From an uncultured Clostridia bacterium (GTDB lineage Bacteria > Bacillota > Clostridia > Oscillospirales > Ruminococcaceae), in the NCBI GenBank assembly GCA_947089135.1, contig CAMUJF010000004.1, forward strand, positions 78,523 through 142,522: a stretch of 64,000 bases of DNA, in the 5' to 3' direction. A program made the position numbers and the translations under genes. The notes beneath the pieces were generated by a model. The model had not been told where the DNA came from, made no database searches, and worked only from the letters and a program-made list of their open reading frames with translations. Each line of letters begins with the position of its first letter. The first letter of the stretch is position 1. This document shows, piece by piece, positions 1-6,461 of this stretch.

Positions 1-38
1 TTATCCAAATCCGGTATCATTCTCATTTCTGTATCCAT
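1..38 (-). CDS. 5' end of an unidentified gene (truncated by window edge)
   Basis: Only the first 12 codons are inside the window, reading MDTEMRMIPDLD from an ATG at 38. A clear ribosome site (AGGAGAA) sits 6 bases upstream of the ATG, so a real gene very likely begins here. It is the last visible member of the leftward series of small enzymes. Too little is present to assign a family. Confidence 0.5.
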   Translation of the reverse strand, partial: MDTEMRMIPDLD

Positions 39-189
39 AATAATTCTCCTGTAAATTCCGATTTATCTTTCCAACATTTCAAATAATACAGACAGAGGAT
101 AGAAATTTAGTTTTTATCTGCCGTCAGAGCATTTTACTTGCCATCCAAATCATAACGTCTTCATAAATTGTAAAAATATGCTTTAAATA

Positions 190-912
190 TTATTTTTCAT
201 ACTGCCATGGAACATAAGGAAGTATTCCCCAAGTAATTTCATCTGCATAGTGAACCTCTGTATGTATCATTGAACGGCAGTCCGCCGATGTAGCTTTTAT
301 ACACGGAAATTCGCCGCACTCCTTACATTCCGATATGCTTTTTTCAACAGCGCATTTTTTAGCGTTGCAAGGGTCGTCTTTGCAGTAACAATTTTCACTG
401 TAACACCCATTGCACCGCATACTCCAATCGTCGGTACCCCACATTTTGATAAGACAGGGGATCATTACAGACCGCTGTTCGTCTGTCGTGCCGACATAAT
501 GAACGCACAGGTCGCAGCGCTGACCGCATTTTGAATAAAGGGCATTTTCTTTCGGAAACGGCTTGCGGTTAGGTTTTTTCTTAATTTCTATCAGCCTTTT
601 AACCTCGTCAAGCTGTTCCGCGGTTGTTACGTCAATAAACATCCATTTCCCGTCATGATAAGTTTTGGAATTGTTATAATAATCACGTATATAGTCCGAA
701 AAGCTGTCCATTTGCGCTTCAAATACCTCGCGTTCTTTTCGCCCAAAGATAATTAAAAAAGTAAATTTGTCCTCATGTGTATACACCGTGAGAATGGTCT
801 TCTGACCTTGCTTGAATTTCAGTTCGTCTTTTCCGTCGCCGATTTCATCAAGTCTGTATTTTCCCCGCATAAACACCATTGTTTCATGACTTATTTTTTC
901 AAGATCATTCAT
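190..912 (-). CDS. DUF3788 / cysteine-rich DUF3795 two-domain protein
   Basis: Protein of 240 residues with two parts. The first ~110 residues resemble DUF3788, a small alpha/beta domain of unknown function that often occurs alone. The second half (about 125-225) is very rich in cysteine (CGQRCDLCVHYVG, RCNGCYSENCYCKDDPCNAKKC, SECKECGEFPC) and resembles DUF3795, which probably binds zinc or an iron-sulfur cluster. The ATG at 912 follows AAAGGAG. It lies 79 bases after the pyrophosphatase-like gene and is probably in the same leftward transcript. The joining of the two domains is the oddity. The function is unknown; a metal-binding role is inferred from the cysteines only. Confidence 0.75.
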   Translation of the reverse strand: MNDLEKISHETMVFMRGKYRLDEIGDGKDELKFKQGQKTILTVYTHEDKFTFLIIFGRKEREVFEAQMDSFSDYIRDYYNNSKTYHDGKWMFIDVTTAEQLDEVKRLIEIKKKPNRKPFPKENALYSKCGQRCDLCVHYVGTTDEQRSVMIPCLIKMWGTDDWSMRCNGCYSENCYCKDDPCNAKKCAVEKSISECKECGEFPCIKATSADCRSMIHTEVHYADEITWGILPYVPWQYEK

Positions 913-991
913 AAAATTGCTCCTTTTTATTTGATTGCCCCCAAAAATAATTTTCCTGTTGCGGTACTTGTCTGCCGCAGCTAATCAAAAT

Positions 992-1315
992 TTACATTAT
1001 TATTTCCGAATGATAATATTGCTCTTGAAATTTCACCCGTTCCGTTATTTCCTCTTTGCTGAAATACAAATTTTCGGGACAGACCACCCATTTTTCCTCT
1101 ACATCGTCAAACCTGTGAATTACGGCAATAATTTTCCCCGTAAAGCTTTCAACAGCTTCATTTACACCCAATATGTAAGCGTCCTGTTCCTCGCCGTCGG
1201 GGGCGATAATTCCCTCAATATAGCCGTAGTTGATAGGGTAGTACATATCCTTATGCTCAGGGTGATAGCTGCCGAGGGGTCTGTCAACAGTTACCGTAAC
1301 AATATCTCCTATCAT
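992..1315 (-). CDS. Inorganic pyrophosphatase-like protein
   Basis: Short protein (107 residues) of the soluble family I inorganic pyrophosphatase fold. It keeps the family core: DRPLGSYHPEH, then YPINYGYIEGI and PDGEEQDAYILGV, where acidic residues bind Mg2+ and pyrophosphate. Full-length family I enzymes are about 170-200 residues, so this is the compact clostridial form. The ATG at 1315 is preferred over the adjacent TTG at 1318 because GGAGG lies 8 bases upstream of it. It starts 20 bases after the methyltransferase stop, suggesting one transcript. Hydrolysis of pyrophosphate is the family role; a nucleotide-like phosphate ester substrate is also possible. Confidence 0.8.
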   Translation of the reverse strand: MIGDIVTVTVDRPLGSYHPEHKDMYYPINYGYIEGIIAPDGEEQDAYILGVNEAVESFTGKIIAVIHRFDDVEEKWVVCPENLYFSKEEITERVKFQEQYYHSEIIM

Positions 1316-1335
1316 CAATATTACCTCCGTAAATG

Positions 1336-2103
1336 TCAGTTTATCGCCTTAAAAAATAACCTCGGAAATCTGAAAATAATCTCCCCGTTTGTCTGTTTGG
1401 GGTACGCCTTTTCAACCTCTGCAAAAATATCCTTTTCAAATTCTTTTGAATCTGTATCGGACAGTGACTCCAGATACGGTCGCAGTCCCGTGCTTTTGTA
1501 CCACTCCATAATGTCCCCATAGGACTTCATTCTGTGAAAATATGTGGTCTGCCACATCTCAAAGTCCGAGGAAATTTCGGCAAGAATATCATAATATTCC
1601 TCGGAGGAAAGCGTGTAGAAAATACGCGGAGAATTGAACTTGTCCCGCCACTTTTCCGAGGACGAAACTTCCCCGATAATTTTGTGTATCGGCTCGTCCT
1701 GATTTTTCGGTATCTGCACCGCAAGCTCGCCGCCCTCGTTCAGCAGAGACATCATTTCCCGCAAAAGCTTAGGGTGGTCGGGTACCCATTGTATGCAGGC
1801 ATTGGAAAATACAATGTCAAATTTTCCGTTCAGCTTACTTAAGTCCTTGGACGCGTCGCAGAGGATAAACTCAATGTCGGGATATTTTTCCTTTGCCGCC
1901 GTCACCATATTTTCGGAATTGTCCGCGCCGATCACAGCGGCGTTGGGATAACGCTTTTTCAGAACAGCGGTGCTGTTCCCCGGACCGCAGCCGACGTCGA
2001 TAATAGCGGCAGGGGACTGCGTCGTAAGTCTGTCCGCCAGATCAATGGAGGGCTGAGTGCGTTCCCTTTGAAATTTCAGATACTGCTTTGAATCCCAGCT
2101 CAT
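1336..2103 (-). CDS. tam: Trans-aconitate 2-methyltransferase
   Basis: 255-residue class I SAM-dependent methyltransferase. Motif I (IDVGCGPGNST, about residues 36-46) binds S-adenosylmethionine, and NACIQWVPDHPKLL is typical of the trans-aconitate methyltransferase family, which methylates a toxic by-product of aconitase. The N-terminus MSWDSKQYLKFQRERTQPS also matches that family. The ATG overlaps the TGA of the upstream hydrolase gene as ATGA, so translation is probably coupled. Another small carboxylic acid substrate cannot be excluded. A 5' fragment of this gene is duplicated at 3203-3382. Confidence 0.85.
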   Translation of the reverse strand: MSWDSKQYLKFQRERTQPSIDLADRLTTQSPAAIIDVGCGPGNSTAVLKKRYPNAAVIGADNSENMVTAAKEKYPDIEFILCDASKDLSKLNGKFDIVFSNACIQWVPDHPKLLREMMSLLNEGGELAVQIPKNQDEPIHKIIGEVSSSEKWRDKFNSPRIFYTLSSEEYYDILAEISSDFEMWQTTYFHRMKSYGDIMEWYKSTGLRPYLESLSDTDSKEFEKDIFAEVEKAYPKQTNGEIIFRFPRLFFKAIN

Positions 2104-2240
2104 GAAATCGCCTCTTTCACATATTTCATAATATCGTCATAAATCGCGCGGTATCCGCTTTCGTTTATGTGCAAGCCCTCAATGGTATATTCCGCTTTGA
2201 GCCGTCCGACCTCGTCTTTAAGCTTGGAACTAATGTCAAT
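2061..2240. repeat. Source copy of a 180-bp duplication
   Basis: This segment spans the end of the SGNH hydrolase gene and the first codons of tam. It matches 3203-3382 without gaps at a constant offset of 1142 bases, with about nine mismatches counted by eye. This copy is inside intact genes, so it is taken as the parent. Confidence 0.9.
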
Positions 2241-2732
2241 GTACCGCTGTCCATGCTTTTCGGCAAGCTTCTTAACTTCCGAGTTTGCGGCTGTTATTTT
2301 CTCATTGTTCCGAACTCTAAGACACTCTTTCATATCCTCGGCGGCAGCTTCGTAATTCACAGGATAGTACGCCATAAGATATATTTTTATATTAGGTACA
2401 GCAGCTTCTATCCGCGAAATGATTTCGTCATAATTTTTCATAAGTTCGGATATCGGAATAGAAGGATCGCTAAGGTCGTTTGTGCCGATATTGATAAAAA
2501 GCGCCGAGGGATTCAAGTCAATAACGCAAATGTCCAGAACCTTCAGAAGTTCGCGGGAAACAAAGCCGCCTATGCCCCTGTTGTAAATTATCGTTTCGTC
2601 TCCGCGCTCCTCCAAAAGCTTGTTAATGGGAAACATCTCCATAAGGGACGAACCCGCAAAAACCACCTGCCCGGCTTTTGCCGATCTGTTCGCTTCACGG
2701 AATTTTTCAACTTTCATTTCCTTGTCGTTCAC
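2100..2732 (-). CDS. SGNH/GDSL-family hydrolase
   Basis: 210-residue hydrolase of the SGNH (GDSL-like) esterase/lipase superfamily. Block I is VFAGSSLMEMFP with the nucleophile serine near residue 28. A glycine follows in RGIGGF, block III is INIGTNDL, and block V is IEGLHINESGY. In most members the residue three before the histidine is Asp (DGLH); here it is Glu, which may alter activity. Start: GTG at 2732, with AGGAGG upstream, overlapping the TGA of the preceding gene as GTGA. A longer in-frame extension to 2978 exists, but it lies inside the upstream gene and lacks family similarity. No signal peptide is visible, so it is probably cytoplasmic. Confidence 0.85.
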   Translation of the reverse strand: MNDKEMKVEKFREANRSAKAGQVVFAGSSLMEMFPINKLLEERGDETIIYNRGIGGFVSRELLKVLDICVIDLNPSALFINIGTNDLSDPSIPISELMKNYDEIISRIEAAVPNIKIYLMAYYPVNYEAAAEDMKECLRVRNNEKITAANSEVKKLAEKHGQRYIDISSKLKDEVGRLKAEYTIEGLHINESGYRAIYDDIMKYVKEAIS

Positions 2733-3130
2733 GTTTGATCCTCCTCGTCTATTCTTTCGATTTTGAATATGACGGGTCTTGTTCCGTCGGAGCAGCAGGC
2801 TATCATTGTATTTTCCTCTTTCATCCAGCCGTTCATGATAGAGCCGCCTTGAAGTCCCGCGTATATGTAACGGGAGATCGCGTCCCACAGTTCCGAACAG
2901 TGAGGCAGCTTCGGACCTCCCGCAATAGTGTCGGGGTCTGCGTTTGTCTTGACCAAGGTGTTCAGACCCATGTGCCAAAAATCGTCTCTTTCGTCATTGC
3001 GGTAAAAAATAAATTCGTCTCCCACATTGTAACAGGGACAGCTTCCCGCGTTCGGGTCGGTGCAGTACCGCTCCTGCAATTCGGGGTAAAGCTTTTTGTC
3101 GATCACGGTCAGTTTTACTTTGTGCTGAAT
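2729..3130 (-). CDS. TIGR04076 family protein, apparent ATT start
   Basis: Small cysteine-containing protein resembling TIGR04076, a family of unknown function common in Clostridia (ERYCTDPNAGSCPCYNVGDEF, then PHCSELWDAISRYIYAGLQGG and CCSDGTRPVIFKIERI). The family normally begins with a short strand like MKKVKITV. Here the matching residues are QHKVKLTV, preceded by ATT at 3128-3130, which sits exactly 7 bases after a perfect AGGAGG. The first conventional start is GTG at 3106, more than 30 bases from that site. I therefore place the start at the ATT, giving 133 residues. Either a rare AUU start is used or the ATG has mutated. It is the first gene of the leftward operon and overlaps the hydrolase by GTGA. 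Confidence 0.7.
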   Translation of the reverse strand: MQHKVKLTVIDKKLYPELQERYCTDPNAGSCPCYNVGDEFIFYRNDERDDFWHMGLNTLVKTNADPDTIAGGPKLPHCSELWDAISRYIYAGLQGGSIMNGWMKEENTMIACCSDGTRPVIFKIERIDEEDQT

Positions 3131-3202
3131 ACTAAAACCTCCTAAAAATACAAATGAATATGTCTGTTGGTCAAATCAATTGATGTATTATGTATTGATT
3201 GT

Positions 3203-3382
3203 GTTCCTTTTTGAATTTCAGATACTGCTTTGAATCCCAGCTCATGAAACCGCCTCTTTCACATATTTCATAATATCGTCATAAATCGCGCGGTATCCGC
3301 TTTCGTTTATGTGCAAGCCCTCAATGGTATATTACGCTTTGAGCCGCCCGATCTTGTCTTTAAGCTTAGAACTAATGTCAAT
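3203..3382. repeat. Degenerate second copy of the SGNH/tam junction
   Basis: Ungapped duplicate of 2061-2240. It carries the first codons of tam and the last ~45 codons of the hydrolase, both broken. A GAA codon of the hydrolase frame has become TAA here. It lies just upstream of the operon that contains its parent. Confidence 0.9.
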
Positions 3383-3400
3383 TCCAATTACATAATGCAT
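3332..3400 (-). pseudogene. Chimeric remnant: sugar-kinase-like start fused to hydrolase fragment
   Basis: An ATG at 3400 with a good ribosome site (GAAAGGAAG, 6 bases away) opens a frame reading MHYVIGID and then ISSKLKDKIGRLKA before a TAA. The first eight residues look like the phosphate-binding start of an FGGY carbohydrate kinase such as xylulokinase. The rest is the hydrolase sequence from the 180-bp duplication. xylA lies immediately upstream on the same strand and xylB often follows xylA, so this may be what remains of xylB after a recombination event. Eight residues are weak evidence for the kinase identity; the fusion itself is plain. Confidence 0.45.
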
Positions 3401-3556
3401 AAAAATCTTCCTTTCTATCGGACAGAGGAAAGAATATTTTTGCTTCTGTCTTGTTTTATGTTAATAAATGCTGTCTTGACAAGGCTGTCGGGTCGGGGCA
3501 TATTGTACCATGTTTTTCACGTACCGTCAATAAAAATAAATTCATTATTCGTATGA

Positions 3557-3841
3557 TTACACACCGTGAGCAATACTGCCAATAATAATCGCAAACAAAA
3601 TAAATAACAGCCGCGAAGCGACAGCGCACAGCAGATAATTTTTACCCGAAGCCTTTTTGCCGCCGCAAAGATAAACTATGCCCAACACTACCCCCGCGAC
3701 AGGTATTACCACAGACAGCAGACACAGCCATATGCTGGTCTTGTCTTCGACGGCATTTTTGTAATTCTGTGTGGGACACCCGCAGTTCGGACATATTACT
3801 GCCTCGTCAAGAAGCTCTTTTCCGCATTTGCTACAGTACAT
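3557..3841 (-). CDS. Small zinc-ribbon membrane protein
   Basis: 94-residue protein. It opens with a zinc ribbon (MYCSKCGKELLDEAVICPNCG, four cysteines in two CxxC pairs) followed by two hydrophobic segments at about 37-57 and 69-90. It probably sits in the membrane with the ribbon in the cytoplasm; the function is unknown. The ATG at 3841 follows AAGGAGG. It lies 54 bases downstream of xylA on the same strand, with a strong hairpin between the two. Confidence 0.75.
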   Translation of the reverse strand: MYCSKCGKELLDEAVICPNCGCPTQNYKNAVEDKTSIWLCLLSVVIPVAGVVLGIVYLCGGKKASGKNYLLCAVASRLLFILFAIIIGSIAHGV

Positions 3842-3861
3842 ATGTAGCCTCCTTTTTATAT

Positions 3862-3886
3862 AAGGGCGCACAATGTGCGCCCTTAT
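3862..3886 (-). terminator. Strong hairpin between xylA and the zinc-ribbon gene
   Basis: A perfect stem of about 11 bp (ATAAGGGCGCA pairing with TGCGCCCTTAT) with a short loop lies just after the xylA stop. In the leftward reading it is followed by ATATAAAAA, not a T-run, so it may be a weak terminator or an mRNA 3' stabiliser rather than a full stop. Confidence 0.5.
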
Positions 3887-3895
3887 AGTACTCAA

Positions 3896-5221
3896 TCAAA
3901 GATTAAACATAATATTGTTGAGAATTGACTCTAGCATTTCCTGTCTGCCGCTTGTGAGGGAATCCGTAACCTCGCCCTTTTCAAGAGCGTACTTCTCAAG
4001 GTCTGCAAGAGTAGCCTTGCCGCTGATGATGTCCGCGCCAATACCCTTAGTCCAGGAAGCGTAGCGGTCGTCAACGAACTTGTCAATTCTGCCGTCGGTG
4101 ATGATCTTGTCGGCAATTTTAAGTCCCAGAGCAAATGTATCCATACCCGCAATGTAGCTGTGGAAAATATCCTCTGGAGTGTAAGAGCCTCTTCTTGCCT
4201 TTGAGTCGAAGTTCAGACCGCCGTTTGTGAAACCTCCCGCCTTAAGTACCTCGTACATACAAAGAGCCGCGTCGTAAACATTGGTGGGGAACTGATCGGT
4301 ATCCCAGCCGAGAAGCATATCGCCCTGATTTGCGTCGATAGAACCGAACACGCCGTTATCCCTTGCAACTCTCAGCTCGTGCTGGAATGTGTGCTGAGCA
4401 AGTGTAGCGTGGTTAGCCTCGATGTTCATTTTGAAATCCTTTTCAAGACCGTACTTGCGGAGGAATCCGAGAACCGTCGCCGTATCGAAATCGTACTGGT
4501 GCTTTGTAGGCTCCTTGGGCTTGGGTTCGATGTAGAAATCGCCCTTGTAGCCGATAGAACGAGCATAATCAACGGTCATTCTCATAAGACGAGCCATATT
4601 GTCAAGCTCCAGACCCATATTGGTATTGAGCAGAGTTTCGTATCCCTCGCGTCCGCCCCAGAATACGTAGCCGTTTCCGCCAAGCTTTACGGTAGCCTCA
4701 ACAGCCTTTTTGATCTGTGCGGCAGCGTACGCGAAAACGTCCGCGGAGGGAGAAGTTCCCGCGCCGTGCATATAACGTGGGTGGTCGAAGCACTTAGCAG
4801 TACCCCAAAGGAGCTTAATTGAGGGATTGGCTTTCATTTTTTCCGCTATGTAATCTGTGATCTCGTCAAGCTTTGCGTTTGTCTCCGCAAGAGTGCCGTA
4901 TTCGGGAGAAAGGTCGCGGTCGTGGAAGCAGAAATAATCAATGGAAAGCTTATCCATTATCTCGAAAGCAGCGTCCACCTTAGCCTTTGATCTTGCAGCG
5001 GAGTCGGACTCGCCCCATGTTTTGTCGGCAGTACCGCAGCCGAACATATCAGTTCCGTCGCCGCCCATTGTATGCCACCATGAAAGGGCAAATTTGAGCT
5101 GCTCGCGCATGGTTTTGCCGGCCACTACCTCGTCGGGGTTGTAGTACTTGAATGCCAGCGGGTTTGTGCTGTTCTTGCCCTCAAAGGGGATCTTGCCGAT
5201 GTTCTTGAAAAATTCGCTCAT
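3896..5221 (-). CDS. xylA: Xylose isomerase
   Basis: 441-residue class II xylose isomerase, which converts D-xylose to D-xylulose in the cytoplasm. Signatures are clear: FCFHDRD with the catalytic His near residue 100 and Asp near 103, the VFWGGREGYETLLNT block (186-200), FYIEPKPKEPTKHQYD with metal ligand Glu near 232 and Lys near 234, and NIEANHATLA further on. Length is normal for the class. The ATG at 5221 is chosen because AGGAGGAAACTAA precedes it; an upstream in-frame extension to 5275 runs into the promoter. Expression probably responds to a LacI/GalR-type repressor, since a 13-bp palindrome fills the promoter spacer. Glycosidases that release xylose are encoded divergently a short way off. 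Confidence 0.97.
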   Translation of the reverse strand: MSEFFKNIGKIPFEGKNSTNPLAFKYYNPDEVVAGKTMREQLKFALSWWHTMGGDGTDMFGCGTADKTWGESDSAARSKAKVDAAFEIMDKLSIDYFCFHDRDLSPEYGTLAETNAKLDEITDYIAEKMKANPSIKLLWGTAKCFDHPRYMHGAGTSPSADVFAYAAAQIKKAVEATVKLGGNGYVFWGGREGYETLLNTNMGLELDNMARLMRMTVDYARSIGYKGDFYIEPKPKEPTKHQYDFDTATVLGFLRKYGLEKDFKMNIEANHATLAQHTFQHELRVARDNGVFGSIDANQGDMLLGWDTDQFPTNVYDAALCMYEVLKAGGFTNGGLNFDSKARRGSYTPEDIFHSYIAGMDTFALGLKIADKIITDGRIDKFVDDRYASWTKGIGADIISGKATLADLEKYALEKGEVTDSLTSGRQEMLESILNNIMFNL

Positions 5222-5288
5222 TTTAGTTTCCTCCTTGACAATTATTTTAAGCCTTGCGGCTGAAAATATATACATTTATTATATCTAT

Positions 5289-5317
5289 ATTATACATTGT
5301 AAACGATTTACCGTCAA
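5289..5317 (-). promoter_or_regulatory. xylA promoter (TTGACG-17-TATAAT)
   Basis: Near-consensus sigma-A promoter reading leftward. The -35 TTGACG is at 5317-5312, the spacer is 17 bases and the -10 TATAAT is at 5294-5289. It lies 68 bases upstream of the xylA ATG. Confidence 0.9.
5299..5311. promoter_or_regulatory. LacI/GalR-type operator candidate in the xylA promoter
   Basis: Perfect 13-bp palindrome GTAAACGATTTAC lying wholly between the -35 and -10 boxes of xylA. A central CG with A/T-rich flanks is typical of LacI/GalR-family sites. It only partly fits the CcpA cre consensus, because the last two positions differ. A repressor bound here would block polymerase. Confidence 0.65.
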
Positions 5318-5539
5318 GAGGTTTTTGTAAAAAAGCACAACAATTTTCCCTGCGTTTTTTCCGTTTCCGACGGCTCTTTCGGGTTCTGTGCTTTTATCGG
5401 AAGTTCGTGATCATGCCGGTGTTTACGGTTAATGTTACTGTTCCGGCTGCGCCTGTTTCGGTACATATAAACAGCTCCCGGACAACATCAAATAACATGC
5501 CAGCAGATGAAATGTTTGCGAAAAACGCGCAAAAAAGAT

Positions 5540-5568
5540 TTGAAATCCGCGGAAAAGTATGGTATAAT
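5540..5568 (+). promoter_or_regulatory. Promoter for the 5640 membrane protein
   Basis: TTGAAA at 5540-5545, 17-base spacer, TATAAT at 5563-5568 with an extended -10 (TGG just before it). The interval 5222-5639 has no gene I accept; it holds this promoter and the divergent xylA promoter. Confidence 0.8.
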
Positions 5569-5639
5569 CTGTACAATAACTTCAACGAGAAAACAGAGAG
5601 ATAATGTCCGGATCATAACATACCGAAAGGAGACAAAAC

Positions 5640-6410
5640 ATGACTGTACGTAAAAAGATTACGGCGTTTGCGGCAGTATTCATGTTTATTGCTTTTTTTG
5701 CGCTCATTAGAGTGTACGCTAATTCCGCGGAACCGCCGTCTCTTGTGATATGGTCGGTAAACGCGCCCGCCGATACTGAACTGGTTTTTACATACAGCGA
5801 CGGCAGTACATATACCGTTGATAAAAGTCTTCGGCTGTGGGAAAAATGCTGGTTTTTGTATGGCAATGACTACATCGGATTTCATGATTATAGCACGAAT
5901 GAGTTCAAGCCTCATACAGGAATAAAGCTTACAGCGCGGTCGTCGAAAAAAAGTTTCGATATTACTCTGCCCGAAGAATCCTCCGGCGGCAGTTTCAAAA
6001 GCATATATACGCTGGACTTCAACGACGAGACACTCACCGAAAACGTTTCGTCCCTGCGCGCTCCGTTTTATATGCTGCTGCGGGTGATGTTCACGCTTGT
6101 GATCGAATGCGGATTTTATTATCTGGTCGGCTACCGCAAAAAACGGAGCTATATCGCTTTTATAACAGTAAATCTCATTACTCAGACATTTGTTAATTTT
6201 GTGATAAACGGCGGCAGTCTTGACATCTTCGGCAGCTACACTATGCTGACATATATCGGTATGGAATTCATTGTATTTCTTTTTGAAATGGGCACGCTGC
6301 CAATAGCAGTCAAAGAAAAAAAGGCGGGCTGGACGCTTTTGTGGACTTTTACCGCGAACGATATAAGTATGTTTATAGGCGGCATTGCACTAATGTTTGT
6401 GCCGTTCTGA
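5640..6410 (+). CDS. Membrane protein of unknown function
   Basis: 256 residues, not recognised. An N-terminal hydrophobic segment (about 8-27) ending near YANSAEPP could be a signal anchor. Residues 30-135 form a hydrophilic, probably extracellular beta-rich part (VIWSVNAPADTELVFTYSDG). Four hydrophobic stretches follow between about 141 and 256. The ATG at 5640 follows AAAGGAG, and a strong promoter lies 72 bases upstream. It is followed after 51 bases by a GH43 gene on the same strand. A role linked to the neighbouring sugar genes is only suggested by position. Confidence 0.65.
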   Translation: MTVRKKITAFAAVFMFIAFFALIRVYANSAEPPSLVIWSVNAPADTELVFTYSDGSTYTVDKSLRLWEKCWFLYGNDYIGFHDYSTNEFKPHTGIKLTARSSKKSFDITLPEESSGGSFKSIYTLDFNDETLTENVSSLRAPFYMLLRVMFTLVIECGFYYLVGYRKKRSYIAFITVNLITQTFVNFVINGGSLDIFGSYTMLTYIGMEFIVFLFEMGTLPIAVKEKKAGWTLLWTFTANDISMFIGGIALMFVPF

Positions 6411-6421
6411 TAAACCGTTTA
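6411..6421. promoter_or_regulatory. Possible operator upstream of the first GH43 gene
   Basis: An 11-bp palindrome, TAAACCGTTTA, begins one base after the preceding stop codon. It resembles, but does not match, the 13-bp palindrome in the xylA promoter. No clear promoter boxes were seen next to it, so this is a weak call. Confidence 0.25.
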
Positions 6422-6461
6422 AAATAAAATTTACTATACATTAAGAAAGGAATGTTCCAAG

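Noticed and set aside
2733..2978. In-frame upstream extension of the SGNH hydrolase
   Set aside because: It lies wholly within the TIGR04076 gene in another frame and is basic, non-family sequence; the GTG with AGGAGG at 2732 is the better start.
5254..5604. Plus-strand open frame between xylA and the 5640 gene
   Set aside because: It spans the xylA promoter, has odd composition and no ribosome site or family likeness.
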